Below, one piece after another: positions 26,354 through 34,885 of a stretch of DNA of 64,000 bases. Source of the DNA: Thioalkalivibrio sp. ALJ7 (lineage in GTDB: Bacteria > Pseudomonadota > Gammaproteobacteria > Ectothiorhodospirales > Ectothiorhodospiraceae). The translations under genes and the position numbers were made by a program. How positions within the stretch are numbered: position 1 is the stretch's first letter; the number at the start of each line of letters is the position of its first letter. The DNA is taken from NCBI RefSeq assembly GCF_000376865.1, contig NZ_AQXQ01000009.1, positions 124,001-188,000 on the forward strand, in the 5' to 3' direction. Below the pieces are notes generated by a model that was given only the letters and a program-made list of their open reading frames with translations, was not told the origin of the DNA and did no database searches.

Positions 26354-27376
26354 ATGGGCTCTTTCCAGGCGTGGCTTGGGGCCCGGTTGTGGGACCAGTG
26401 GGGTCAGCGCGGACCGTTCGCGGCGGCCATGTTCCCGCTTTCGCTGGTGTATGCCGGACTCGCCGAGTGGAATCGCCAGCGTCAGGAACAGGCCCGGCGC
26501 GATATTACGATCCCGGCGAAGGCGGTGATCGTGGTCGGGAACCTGACCCTGGGCGGCAGTGGCAAGACCCCAATGGCGGTCTGGCTGGCCAAGCGCCTGC
26601 GTGCCGCTGGCTATCGTCCCGGCATCGTGAGCCGGGGGTATGGGGGTCGCGGTGATGTGGCCGGGATTGCGGTAACGCCCGAGTCCGACCCAGTGGTGGT
26701 CGGGGACGAACCGCTATTGATTGCCCGGCGCACCGGGGTGCCGGTGCAGGTGGACCGGGATCGTGTGCGCGGGGCGCGGGCGCTGACGGATCAGGGTGTG
26801 GACGTGGTGATCGCCGATGACGGCATGCAGCATCACCGGCTGCCGCGCGACATCACCATCCTGATGGTCGATGGGCGCCGTCGGTTCGGGAATGGCCTGT
26901 GTCTGCCGGCCGGGCCGTTGCGCGAGCCGAAGCGGGCGCGGGAACGGGCGGACTTCGTGATCGTCACGGGCGGCGAACCGGAACCCGGCGAGGTCCCGAT
27001 GGAGCTGGTCCCTGCCAGCCGCCTGCAGCGGGTGGACGGGGCCGAGCAGTCGCGCAAGCCCAGCCGATTTGCCCGGCGGGATGCCCATGCGGTCGCGGGA
27101 ATCGCGGACCCGGAACGCTTCTTCCGTACCCTGGAGGCGGCGAAGATCGGTATCATTCGGCATCCGTTCCCGGATCATCACCGCTTCCTGCCGCATCAGA
27201 TCCGTTTCGACGACGACCTGCCGGTTCTGATGACGGAGAAGGATGCCGTAAAATGCCGGTCGTTTGCGCAGGACAATCACTGGTACTGGCCGATTGCGGC
27301 CCGGTTGCCAACCACTTTCGAGCCGGCGCTGCTCGCGCGTCTGGAGACCGTCAGTCGGCTCAAACACCTGGGGTAA
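26354..27376 (+). CDS. lpxK: Tetraacyldisaccharide 4'-kinase LpxK
   Basis: Phosphorylates the lipid A disaccharide at the inner membrane. The 340-aa protein has an N-terminal hydrophobic helix and the P-loop GNLTLGGSGKT (62-72), then IVSRGYGG, VGDEPLLIARRTGVPVQVDRDR and VDVVIADDGMQHHRLPRD, all family hallmarks. It starts 2 bp after the preceding stop and ends 3 bp before the Trm112 gene. Confidence 0.95.
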   Translation: MGSFQAWLGARLWDQWGQRGPFAAAMFPLSLVYAGLAEWNRQRQEQARRDITIPAKAVIVVGNLTLGGSGKTPMAVWLAKRLRAAGYRPGIVSRGYGGRGDVAGIAVTPESDPVVVGDEPLLIARRTGVPVQVDRDRVRGARALTDQGVDVVIADDGMQHHRLPRDITILMVDGRRRFGNGLCLPAGPLREPKRARERADFVIVTGGEPEPGEVPMELVPASRLQRVDGAEQSRKPSRFARRDAHAVAGIADPERFFRTLEAAKIGIIRHPFPDHHRFLPHQIRFDDDLPVLMTEKDAVKCRSFAQDNHWYWPIAARLPTTFEPALLARLETVSRLKHLG

Positions 27377-27379
27377 TGC

Positions 27380-27574
27380 ATGGACAAGCGTCTGCTCGAT
27401 ATTCTGGTCTGCCCGGTCACCAAGGGCCCGCTCAAGTACGACCAAAAGAACCAGGAGCTGATCTCCGTCTCGGCGGGGCTCGCCTACCCGATCCGTGACG
27501 ACATCCCGGTCATGCTGGAGGACGAAGCGCGCACCCTTTCGGAAGACGAGAAGGAACGCTGGCGCGAGGCCTGA
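27380..27574 (+). CDS. Trm112 family protein (YcaR-like)
   Basis: The 64-aa protein reads [20 protein letters not shown] ... [13 protein letters not shown], the YcaR/Trm112 zinc-ribbon-like fold found between lpxK and kdsB in many gammaproteobacteria. Only one of the usual cysteines (C11) is kept, as is common in this branch. It may stabilise a partner enzyme; in E. coli the role is unclear. Its TGA is immediately followed by the kdsB start. Confidence 0.9.
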   Translation: MDKRLLDILVCPVTKGPLKYDQKNQELISVSAGLAYPIRDDIPVMLEDEARTLSEDEKERWREA

Positions 27575-28351
27575 GTGCGCGGCATGACCGGTTTTGTCGT
27601 GGTGATCCCGGCCCGCATGGCCTCCAATAGGCTGCCGGGCAAGCCGCTGGCAGCGGTAGCCGGGCGGCCATTGATTGCGCATGTGATCAGCCGGGCGCGG
27701 GAGAGTGCCGCGAGCCGTGTGATCGTGGCCGGGGATGATGAACGCATCCTGGAGGTCGCCCGCCAGTGTGGTGCGGAAGCCTTCCTGACCGATCCCGAAC
27801 TGCCCTCCGGTACTGATCGGATCGCCGCGGTTGCGGCCGCCGAGGGCTGGGGCGACGAGTCGATTGTGGTGAATCTGCAGGGGGATGAGCCCCTGACACC
27901 GGGGCCACTGCTGAATGATCTGGCGGCCCTGCTGGAGCAGACCCCGCAGGCGGATATGGCGACGCTGGGGGTGCCGATCCGCTGTGCCCAGGACCTCGCT
28001 GACCCCAACCAGGTCAAGCTCGTGACCGACCACCAGGGGCGGGCCCTGTACTTCTCGCGTGCCCCCATCCCCTGGGATCGCGAAGCCCATCGTGCGGGGG
28101 CGAGCCCGTCGCTGGATCAGGCGACCCGTCATCTGGGCCTCTATGCCTACCGCGCCGGCTTTCTCCGGCGCATGAGTGCCGAGCCGCCGGCGGCACTGGA
28201 ACGGCTGGAGCAATTGGAGCAACTACGGGCGTTGGCGATGGGTGCCTGGATTCAGGTGGGACGCCGGTCCGAGGCCCATCCCCCGGGCGTGGATACGCCG
28301 GAGGACCTGGATCGCGTCGACGCCTTCCTCTCCGGCACGACCCGGGTGTAG
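27575..28351 (+). CDS. kdsB: 3-deoxy-manno-octulosonate cytidylyltransferase
   Basis: Activates KDO as CMP-KDO for lipopolysaccharide core synthesis. The 258-aa protein has VVIPARMASNRLPGKPLA (nucleotide-binding), SGTDRIAAVA and NLQGDEPL. A GTG at 27575, directly after the preceding stop, or an ATG at 27584 may be used; GAGG 5 bp upstream favours the GTG. It ends the exbB-kdsB string; a palindromic REP-like pair follows within 80-140 bp. Confidence 0.94.
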   Translation: MRGMTGFVVVIPARMASNRLPGKPLAAVAGRPLIAHVISRARESAASRVIVAGDDERILEVARQCGAEAFLTDPELPSGTDRIAAVAAAEGWGDESIVVNLQGDEPLTPGPLLNDLAALLEQTPQADMATLGVPIRCAQDLADPNQVKLVTDHQGRALYFSRAPIPWDREAHRAGASPSLDQATRHLGLYAYRAGFLRRMSAEPPAALERLEQLEQLRALAMGAWIQVGRRSEAHPPGVDTPEDLDRVDAFLSGTTRV

Positions 28352-28430
28352 TGCGCTGGCCGACTCCTGATCGGCCCTATCCTTCGCGGGCGGCGGAAAT
28401 GCCGCTGATTCGGCCGGACTCGCCGCGATG

Positions 28431-28491
28431 TTCGCCTGCAAGCAGGCTCCTGCAAGGTCTTGCCCCACGTTGGAGCCTGCTTGCAGGCGAA
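28431..28491. repeat. REP-like inverted pair downstream of kdsB
   Basis: Positions 28431-28450 and 28472-28491 are perfect 20-bp inverted repeats (TTCGCCTGCAAGCAGG core). Each arm is itself partly palindromic (CCTGCAAGCAGG). The same unit appears at 48542-48619 and, as a single copy, at 34840-34865. The location between convergent kdsB and the RIO kinase gene suits a terminator or mRNA-stabilising hairpin. No REP-associated transposase is seen in the window. Confidence 0.8.
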
Positions 28492-28552
28492 TGGACGTCA
28501 ACGAAGCTTCGATCCTAACCAGGGTCGGGCCCGGAAATCGCAGGCCCGCGGT

Positions 28553-29413
28553 TTACTGGTTATCCGGGTGGGTTGGATCGAGCGCGGCCAACTCGGCCTC
28601 GTGCTCCAGGCGCGCGTCCTCGATCTCGTCGAGCACGCCTTCGACGTCGGCGGTCTCTTCGCTGTGCTCGAAGTGGCCGGTCAACGGCGTTTCCGGCGTC
28701 AGATCGCCGTTGGCGAACAGCTCCCAAATCTCGTGGGCGTACTCCGTCTCCAGCAGCGCGGGAGCGGCCCGGCCGAAGGTCGCGCGCATGTTGTTCACAT
28801 CGCGTTGCAGCATGCGGAAGGCGTTGTTGTTGCCGGCGGCATTGACGGCCTGGGGGAGGTCGATGATGACCGGCCCCTGCGCATCCACCAGTACGTTGTA
28901 CTCGGACAGGTCGCCGTGGATCAGGCCGGCGCACAGCATGCGCTGGATCTGGCGAATCATGAAGGCGAACCATTCGCGCGCCTGATCGGCTGTCATCTCG
29001 ACTTCGTGCAGCTGGGGCGCGGTGTTGCCGTCGGCGTCCAGGACCAGTTCCATCAACAGGACGCGGTCGAATACACCGTAGGGGGCCGGTACCCGTACAC
29101 CGGCGTCGGCAAGGCGGTAGAGCGCCTCGACCTCGGCGTTCTTCCACTGGGTTTCCTCGACCTCGCGGCCATGACGTCCGCGCCGGGCCATGGCCCGCGC
29201 GTCGCGGCTGCCGCGGACCTTGCGGCCTTCCTGGTACTCGGCCAGCTTGTGGAAACCGCGATGCTTGGCTTCCTTGTACGCCTTGGCGCAGCGCGTCTCA
29301 CCGCCGCTGCTGACGATATAGATGTTGGCTTCTTTGCCGCTTTGCAACTGGGCGAGGACGTCATCAATTACGCCGTCTTCGACGAGCGGCTGGAGGATCT
29401 TGGGGGTTTTCAT
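28553..29413 (-). CDS. RIO-type serine/threonine protein kinase
   Basis: The 286-aa protein has an ATP lysine in CAKAYKEAK (K44), catalytic loop HGDLSEYNVLV (166-176) and metal-binding IIDLPQAV (183-190), the RIO1 pattern; a conventional activation loop is absent. Archaeal and eukaryotic RIO proteins act in ribosome maturation; bacterial RIO1-like kinases have unknown targets. The acidic tail (about 240-286) is typical. It lies downstream of two very small basic genes on the same strand. Confidence 0.9.
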   Translation of the reverse strand: MKTPKILQPLVEDGVIDDVLAQLQSGKEANIYIVSSGGETRCAKAYKEAKHRGFHKLAEYQEGRKVRGSRDARAMARRGRHGREVEETQWKNAEVEALYRLADAGVRVPAPYGVFDRVLLMELVLDADGNTAPQLHEVEMTADQAREWFAFMIRQIQRMLCAGLIHGDLSEYNVLVDAQGPVIIDLPQAVNAAGNNNAFRMLQRDVNNMRATFGRAAPALLETEYAHEIWELFANGDLTPETPLTGHFEHSEETADVEGVLDEIEDARLEHEAELAALDPTHPDNQ

Positions 29414-29479
29414 GAGTGCGTACTGGGTCGGCGGGACGAAAGACGCCGACCCGGGGGGCCGGCGGCGCGTGTTCCAAAA

Positions 29480-29616
29480 CTAGGGTAGAAAGACCTTGGG
29501 CTTGTGCTTCTCCGCCTTGGCGGCGCGTTTTTCCATTAAGGCAACACTGCTCAGTGTTGCCTTATGTTCTTTTCGGCCTTCTTCTTGTTGTCACGCTTAC
29601 GATCCATGGTCTTCAT
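29480..29616 (-). pseudogene. Small lysine-rich gene disrupted by a 29-bp palindrome
   Basis: From ATG 29616 the strand reads MKTMDRKRDNKKKAEKN, then hits an in-frame TGA inside a 29-bp palindromic insert (29537-29565). Removing exactly those 29 bases restores one frame of 35 codons continuing MEKRAAKAEKHKPKVFLP to TAG 29480-29482. The style resembles tiny basic proteins that often accompany the neighbouring 29597-29752 gene family. The start overlaps the end of that neighbour by 20 bp, so the two were probably coupled. The broken state is inferred from the exact frame restoration. Confidence 0.6.
29537..29565. mobile_element. 29-bp palindromic scar or minimal MITE remnant
   Basis: The sequence TAAGGCAACACTG, a 3-bp centre and its complement form an almost perfect hairpin. 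The arm matches the terminal repeat of the 288-bp MITE at 39452-39739 (TTAAGGAAACACTG) with one change. It interrupts a small reading frame and looks like an internally deleted element in which only the two ends remain. Confidence 0.55.
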
Positions 29617-29752
29617 GGGGTGGATCCTCCGGGGCGCCGGATGCGCCATCCGGCTGTTTGCGTGCCCGTTTCTGCTGGCGTTTCTCTTCCTGCTTGGCGG
29701 CTTTCTTCAGCTCGCGCTGGCGTTTTTCGTATTGGTAGTTCGGTTTGGCCAT
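29597..29752 (-). CDS. Small lysine/arginine-rich conserved hypothetical protein
   Basis: The 51-aa protein starts MAKPNYQYEKRQRELKKAAK and is strongly basic and helical up to about residue 32, with an acidic/Pro tail (GAPEDPPHEDHGS). Proteins beginning MAKPNYQYEKRQ are widespread in beta- and gammaproteobacteria and have no known function. ATG 29752 is chosen from this signature; the frame is open for 12 further codons upstream. Its stop lies within the start of the disrupted small gene. Confidence 0.7.
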   Translation of the reverse strand: MAKPNYQYEKRQRELKKAAKQEEKRQQKRARKQPDGASGAPEDPPHEDHGS

Positions 29753-29996
29753 AGGGCAGCAGGGTCTCCATTGAGGTTTCGCCAGCAAGGCGGGGGGTCA
29801 CGAATTGTGGTCTCTCCACAATAGCACCGAATCCTCGCGGCGGGGGTCAGCGCACATTGAAGGTCAAGGGCCGGTAACAGGAAGACAAGAAGCGTAAGCA
29901 GGTTCCTGATGGGATGACCGGGTGATCCTAAGCTCGACCACCATTATCTTCCTTCCAGTCTCCTTAACGCTTTTCGGGCTTCCGTCATTGCGCCAC

Positions 29997-32900
29997 TCAG
30001 GTGGGATGGAACAACGCGGTCTGGAGGGCGCGGGCCAGGGTCTGGCCTTCGGTGACGGCGGCTTCCGGTGTGGAATGGTAGGGCTTGAGGGTCGCGATCA
30101 CGCGGTGCTCGAGTTCGACATCGGTCAGGACGGGGCTTGGGTCGATGTAGCCGTTATCGTTGAGCCATTCTTCGAGGCGCTCGCGGGCGCTGGTCTGAAA
30201 GCGCTTGACCGTGCCGTTCTCAAGCTCGCGCAGGAGCGGTTCGGCTGCGCCATTCAGTTGTGTGGCCAGGTCGGCGACGGCGTCAATGAAGGTCGCACTG
30301 ACCGCCTCGGAGGCCTCCAGGGCAGCGCGATCCACCGGGCGGCCGCGACCCTGGCGCCAGGCGCGAATCCATGCGCGCACGGCGTCGCTGCGCGCCAGAA
30401 GCATCTGTTGGTCGGTGGACTCCAACAGGGAGTCGGCCGGGCTTTGTAACAGTGATTCCAGTGTGCCCAGACGATCCACGCCGAGCTCCAGCAAGTGGTG
30501 CAGCAGGTCCAGGCGGTCGCGCAGCAGGTGGAACAGGTGGATGCGAGCCGGATCCTGCCAGCAGTCGATCAGCGGGACGCCGCCGATCCGCTGAGCATAG
30601 TCTTCGGGCGTATCGCGGCCGGGGGCGGGTACGGGGTTGGATTCCGGAAAAGCCAGCTGTTTGTCGCTGGCCAATGTTTGCTGCCCCCAGCGGCGTGCGG
30701 CCAGATCGATGATCTCGACGCTGGAATCCTGCGCCTGCCAGTAACGGGCGTCTTCGGGTTGGGCGGTCAGGTAGAAGACCTGACGGCCGGCCTCGTGGGC
30801 CAGTGCCTGCAGGCTTTCCGCCACGGCCCGAAAGCGATCCGGGTCTGCCGTGCCCAATGCCTCGTCGAGAAACAGCGGGAGCGCGCTGCGCCCGCGCTCG
30901 GCCTCCAGGGCAAAGGCGATGCGCACGGCCAGGAGAAGCTGCATGCATGTGCCGCTGGAGAGCTCCGTGAGCGAGCGGGTGGACCCGCTGGCGGTCTCGC
31001 GGGCGGTGAACCGCGCCGAGGTGTGAGGCGAGAACTGCAGCTCGTACTGATGGCGGGTAAAGCGCTGGAACCACTCGCGGGCCTGGCGCAGGGCCGCGGG
31101 CTGCACCGACTGTTCGTGTTCGGCCTCGACCTGATCCAGCAAGAAGTTCCCGGCCGTGGCGAACAGGGCTTGATCCAGGCGCTCCGACAGGGCATCGCGG
31201 GCCTGTTCGCGTCGGGCGCGGGCGGTTTCCAGCTGACGCGCGTGGCCGGCATGGTCGATCGCGGCCTCGATGCGGGCGATCTCCTCGCTTAGTTGATCGC
31301 GGGCGGCCGCCTGGTCTTGCAGCGCCTGGAGCTTCGCTTCCAGAGCCTCCGCGTCGTTAGCCTCGACTTCCTCCAGCAGGTCCGGGCGGTCTTCGAGGTG
31401 GCGTCGGCGGTCGCGCTCGCGCTCGTGGACCTGACCCAACTTCGTGTTCAGTTCCCGCCAGCCGGGCCACTGGCGCAGCCGCTCGCGCAAGGTCGGTTCA
31501 TCGCCATCTTCCAGACCGGCGTCCTTGTAGAGTGTGGCGATCTGTTCGCGGGTCCGGATCGCGTTGGCTTGCGCCCGCTCGAGGTCGCGCCGGGCGGCCT
31601 CTTTTTCGTGCTGCGCGGTGTCCCGCGTTTGCAGCCGTGCCGCAAGGCGATCCAGACGCTGGGCCAGGCTGTCGGCCGAGGGGGCCGGGTCTGGAGGGGT
31701 GACGCTATAGCGGGACAGAAAGGCGATGACGGGGGTCCGGGTGGTATCCAGCTCGGTCGCCAGGTGCGCCTGCTCGGAACGGGCCGCGTTCACGGCCTGG
31801 CGGGCCCGGTCGTGGTTTGCGCTCAGGTGGACCCAGCGCTGCAGCGAGGCATCCAGGTGGCCGGGGTCGAAGCCGACCTGTTGGGCGATGGCGGTCAGCC
31901 GGTCTTCTTCCTGGTCCCGGGCCGTGCGACGCTCCTGGAGTTCGCGTTCAAGTTGGGCGCGCCGCTCCGCCGCTCGCCGCCCGGTCTCTGCGGTTTCCAA
32001 CTCCTGTTCCAGCAGGGCAAGGCGCTGGCGGACCGGGTCGGTCTCCCAGTTTGCGGGGGGTGTCAGGCCGGTATCACGGAAGCGTGCCTTTGCGGCTTCG
32101 CGCGGGATGTTGTCCGTCGTTGGGCGGCCGAGGATGTACGTACCCCAGGCGACTGGTAGCGCGAGTGCAGCGAACGCGAGGTGCACCAGCATCGCCGCCG
32201 TGCCGATCGCGGCGGCCGCGGCGACCAGAGCGACCCCGGCGGCGAGACGACGCAGGCCGCTCCAGGGTGCTGGGCTTGGAGCGCCCAACCAATGCAACAG
32301 CTCGTCGCGCCCGCGCCGCAGTGCGTCGGGTGCGGCCAGGGCGTTCTCCACCGGGGGCAGGCTCGTGAGTTCTTCCTCACGCCGCTCGATGCCGGCCCGT
32401 AGCGTACGCAGGGCCTCCAAGGCCTCTTCCACCCGGTGGAGCGTGTCCGGGTCCAGAGCGGGGGCGGCCACCGGTGTGCCGCCCAGGTCTTCGTTGGCCT
32501 GGTCCAGCGTGACCTGGGCCTCGTGCAGCTTGCTCGAGGCCTGTTCCAGCCGTCCTTCCAACTCCTGCAGCCGGCGCACCGCGGGGCGTTGGGCGTCCAC
32601 CGCATCCGTGTCCAGATCGAGGTCGGCCAGCCCGGTCTCGTCGCGGCGCTGGCCGGCCTCCTCGAGGCGCTTACAGACGAGTTGCTGTTCGTCCTCCAGA
32701 CGCCGCAACTCGTCCTGGAGCGGGGCGAGGCGTTGCAGCTCGTCGCCGCGAAGCGCGTCCAGACCGGGTGGGAAGGCCGCCATCCGGGTTTCGAGGTCCC
32801 GGTGTTCGCGGCGGGCCCCCAGCAGGTCCAGGGCCCGCGAGTACTGGTCGGCCTCGAGCGCGGCGAGCTGGGTCTGCTCGCGTTGCGCCTTCAGGTCGTC

Positions 32901-33449
32901 CAGGCGCTGCTCGTCGCGCTGCAGGCCGCGCTGCTGCTGCGCACACTCGCGCAGTTCCTTTTCCGCAGCGGTCAGCGCTTGCGACTCGCTGCGCGCGTGG
33001 GTGGTCTTCAGGTTCAGCGCAGGATCGTCGCGCAGGGCTGGCAGGTCGTAGCCACCGGCCAGTTCGCGGGCCAGGCGCTGACCGATCTCCTGTTCGGTGC
33101 CGTGGTCGGCGTTCAGCAGGTCCTCGATGCGCAGGGTGTAGCAGTCGATGAAGCGAGCATCCGGCAGCGGGGGCGCCTCGATGCGTTCGCCATTGCGGGA
33201 CCAGTACAGATCGGTCCCCAGTCGATGGGTCTGCAGCGGGCCTTCGTCTTCGACGAAGGAGGCCTCGATGTGGACGCCTGTCTGGCGTAGTTCCTGCGCA
33301 TACAGCACCGCTCGCACGGCCCGCACAAGGCTCGATTTCCCGGAGGCGTTGGGGCCGACTATCACGTTCACGCTGGGCCCCAGGGCATCCAGGCGGAAGC
33401 CTGGGTGGATGCCCGGCAGCCGGACGATGTTCAGTGAGTCCAGTTTCAT
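29997..33449 (-). CDS. SbcC/YhaN-like AAA ATPase with coiled coils and membrane-like segment
   Basis: The 1150-aa protein has Walker A GPNASGKSS (32-40), long coiled coils, a hydrophobic stretch at 401-440 long enough for one or two membrane helices, more coiled coil, and an ABC-type Walker B/D-loop LPLFLDEALGTADPDR (857-872). This matches YhaN-type relatives of SbcC/Rad50. A C-terminal domain of about 220 residues (930-1150) follows the ATPase head and is unusual. The start MKLDSLNIVRLPG at 33449 lies 7 bp after the stop of its nuclease partner. It is probably a DNA end-processing complex; direct evidence is lacking. Confidence 0.82.
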   Translation of the reverse strand: MKLDSLNIVRLPGIHPGFRLDALGPSVNVIVGPNASGKSSLVRAVRAVLYAQELRQTGVHIEASFVEDEGPLQTHRLGTDLYWSRNGERIEAPPLPDARFIDCYTLRIEDLLNADHGTEQEIGQRLARELAGGYDLPALRDDPALNLKTTHARSESQALTAAEKELRECAQQQRGLQRDEQRLDDLKAQREQTQLAALEADQYSRALDLLGARREHRDLETRMAAFPPGLDALRGDELQRLAPLQDELRRLEDEQQLVCKRLEEAGQRRDETGLADLDLDTDAVDAQRPAVRRLQELEGRLEQASSKLHEAQVTLDQANEDLGGTPVAAPALDPDTLHRVEEALEALRTLRAGIERREEELTSLPPVENALAAPDALRRGRDELLHWLGAPSPAPWSGLRRLAAGVALVAAAAAIGTAAMLVHLAFAALALPVAWGTYILGRPTTDNIPREAAKARFRDTGLTPPANWETDPVRQRLALLEQELETAETGRRAAERRAQLERELQERRTARDQEEDRLTAIAQQVGFDPGHLDASLQRWVHLSANHDRARQAVNAARSEQAHLATELDTTRTPVIAFLSRYSVTPPDPAPSADSLAQRLDRLAARLQTRDTAQHEKEAARRDLERAQANAIRTREQIATLYKDAGLEDGDEPTLRERLRQWPGWRELNTKLGQVHERERDRRRHLEDRPDLLEEVEANDAEALEAKLQALQDQAAARDQLSEEIARIEAAIDHAGHARQLETARARREQARDALSERLDQALFATAGNFLLDQVEAEHEQSVQPAALRQAREWFQRFTRHQYELQFSPHTSARFTARETASGSTRSLTELSSGTCMQLLLAVRIAFALEAERGRSALPLFLDEALGTADPDRFRAVAESLQALAHEAGRQVFYLTAQPEDARYWQAQDSSVEIIDLAARRWGQQTLASDKQLAFPESNPVPAPGRDTPEDYAQRIGGVPLIDCWQDPARIHLFHLLRDRLDLLHHLLELGVDRLGTLESLLQSPADSLLESTDQQMLLARSDAVRAWIRAWRQGRGRPVDRAALEASEAVSATFIDAVADLATQLNGAAEPLLRELENGTVKRFQTSARERLEEWLNDNGYIDPSPVLTDVELEHRVIATLKPYHSTPEAAVTEGQTLARALQTALFHPT

Positions 33450-33456
33450 GCCGCCC

Positions 33457-34737
33457 TCACGATTCGTGCTCGCGCTGGAGCAGGAGCCGGTCGAGGGCAT
33501 GCAGGGCGGCGGCCTCCAGCTGGCGGGCGATGACCTCGTCATCGGGGGTGTCGGGGGCGAGCGCGCGATAGCGCGGGTCGTGAATCACCTGGGTGAGTGG
33601 TTCGCGGGCCTGGTCCAGCAGTTCGCGGCGGGCCGCGGTGTCCGGGCCTTGCAGCAGTTGGAGCTTGCGGGCCAGCAGTGCAGCGGGGTCGCTGCCCGCG
33701 GCCAGCTCCTCGAGATCCACGGCAGGCAGGGCGTCCAGGCGCCAGTCGTGGACGAAATACAACCGGCCCCCAAAGTCCTGCGGAGTGGTGCGTGGGTCGT
33801 CGGCATGCAGGCTGCGCTCCAGGGCATGGCGTTGATCGCTGCGCCCGGTGAAGCGCAGACGGCAACCCACGGCCGCGGGCCCGTGATTCCAGGTTTCCAG
33901 CTCGGCATGCAGGGCTTCCAGGGCCTCGGTCACGCGGCGGTGGATGTCGGCCGCTTCCTGCAGGGCATCCACGGCGATCTCGAGCGTATGCCAGTACAGC
34001 GGTGCCAGTGGAATCTGCTCAATGGCCAGGTGGCCATCCGGGTTGACCTCGAGACACCAGGGTCCGTGGCGGCCGGGCTCGCCCGGGTCCATGCCGGTCA
34101 GGGAGCCCAGATAGCCCATCGGTCGCGGTGCGGCGAGTGAGTCGGGGCGGTGGATATGGCCCAGCAGCCAGGCCTCGACTGGGGCCGCCTCCAGGTCTCG
34201 GCTGCGCACCGGGGCGTGCGGGCTGCGGGACTGGTCGCGGTCGCAATGCAGCAGGCCAACGGTGGGGCAGTCGGTCGCCTTGGGGAAGTCGCCCTCCAGC
34301 GGGCTGGTGGTGACGCGTGCATCGGGGAACGACCAGCCGGCCACCCGCAGGCGCTCACCGTCCTCGCGGTGCAGGTCGCGGGTCTCCCACTGTCCGCCGG
34401 CGCCCAGCAACTCGAAGGCGGGCAGGGATTCGGCGAGCCGTGGAAGGACCTGCACATCGTGATTGCCGGCAACGCCGAGTACACGTATGCCCGCCTCGGT
34501 CAGGCGTTCGACCCCTGCTCGGAGGTCGCGGTAGGCCTCGTAGAAGTCGTCTTCCTGTTCGACCACGTCGCCGGCCAGGAGCACCGCGTCCATGTCCTGT
34601 TCCACGGCGTAGTCGACGGTGCGGCGCCAGGCAGCGGCCGGGCTGAGGTTCGCGATACCCAGCGCCTCGTCCACCGCCGGCGGGATGCGCGAGGGCTGGC
34701 GGCCGAGGTGGATATCGCCCACGCACAGGAGCTTCAT
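33457..34737 (-). CDS. SbcD/YhaO-like DNA repair metallophosphoesterase
   Basis: The 426-aa protein has the calcineurin-like motifs in order: GDIHLGRQ, GDVVEQEDDF, AGNHDVQ, then HCDRDQS and GHIHRP. Mre11/SbcD-type enzymes cut DNA ends with an ABC-ATPase partner, encoded here directly downstream. Start MKLLCVGDIHLG at 34737 is chosen; an upstream extension of 24 codons lacks similarity. Two-gene organisation and the YhaN-like partner suggest YhaO rather than canonical SbcD. Confidence 0.85.
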   Translation of the reverse strand: MKLLCVGDIHLGRQPSRIPPAVDEALGIANLSPAAAWRRTVDYAVEQDMDAVLLAGDVVEQEDDFYEAYRDLRAGVERLTEAGIRVLGVAGNHDVQVLPRLAESLPAFELLGAGGQWETRDLHREDGERLRVAGWSFPDARVTTSPLEGDFPKATDCPTVGLLHCDRDQSRSPHAPVRSRDLEAAPVEAWLLGHIHRPDSLAAPRPMGYLGSLTGMDPGEPGRHGPWCLEVNPDGHLAIEQIPLAPLYWHTLEIAVDALQEAADIHRRVTEALEALHAELETWNHGPAAVGCRLRFTGRSDQRHALERSLHADDPRTTPQDFGGRLYFVHDWRLDALPAVDLEELAAGSDPAALLARKLQLLQGPDTAARRELLDQAREPLTQVIHDPRYRALAPDTPDDEVIARQLEAAALHALDRLLLQREHES

Positions 34738-34839
34738 GGACGCGGGGAGGCAGTCGGGGTCATGGGCGCAGTTTGGGAGAATCGTGGGGTAAAGCCAATC
34801 CCGGAGCATGGGATGGGTCCCTTCATCGGTTCTGCCCTT

Positions 34840-34865
34840 GTGGGACCCTGCAAGCAGGCTCCCAC
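34840..34865. repeat. Single REP-like palindrome
   Basis: GTGGGA...CCTGCAAGCAGG...TCCCAC forms an imperfect hairpin in the 148-bp gap between the YigB-like gene and the nuclease gene. It shares the CCTGCAAGCAGG core with the pairs at 28431 and 48542. It may separate the two transcripts. Confidence 0.6.
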
Positions 34866-34885
34866 GGGTGTGGTCGTGCGCGGGG

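Noticed and set aside
29853-29990. Possible degenerate copy of the 1883-2110 element (ACAGGAAGA and TCTTCCTTCCAG)
   Set aside because: Only short matches remain and the long TTCACCACGAAG termini are absent.
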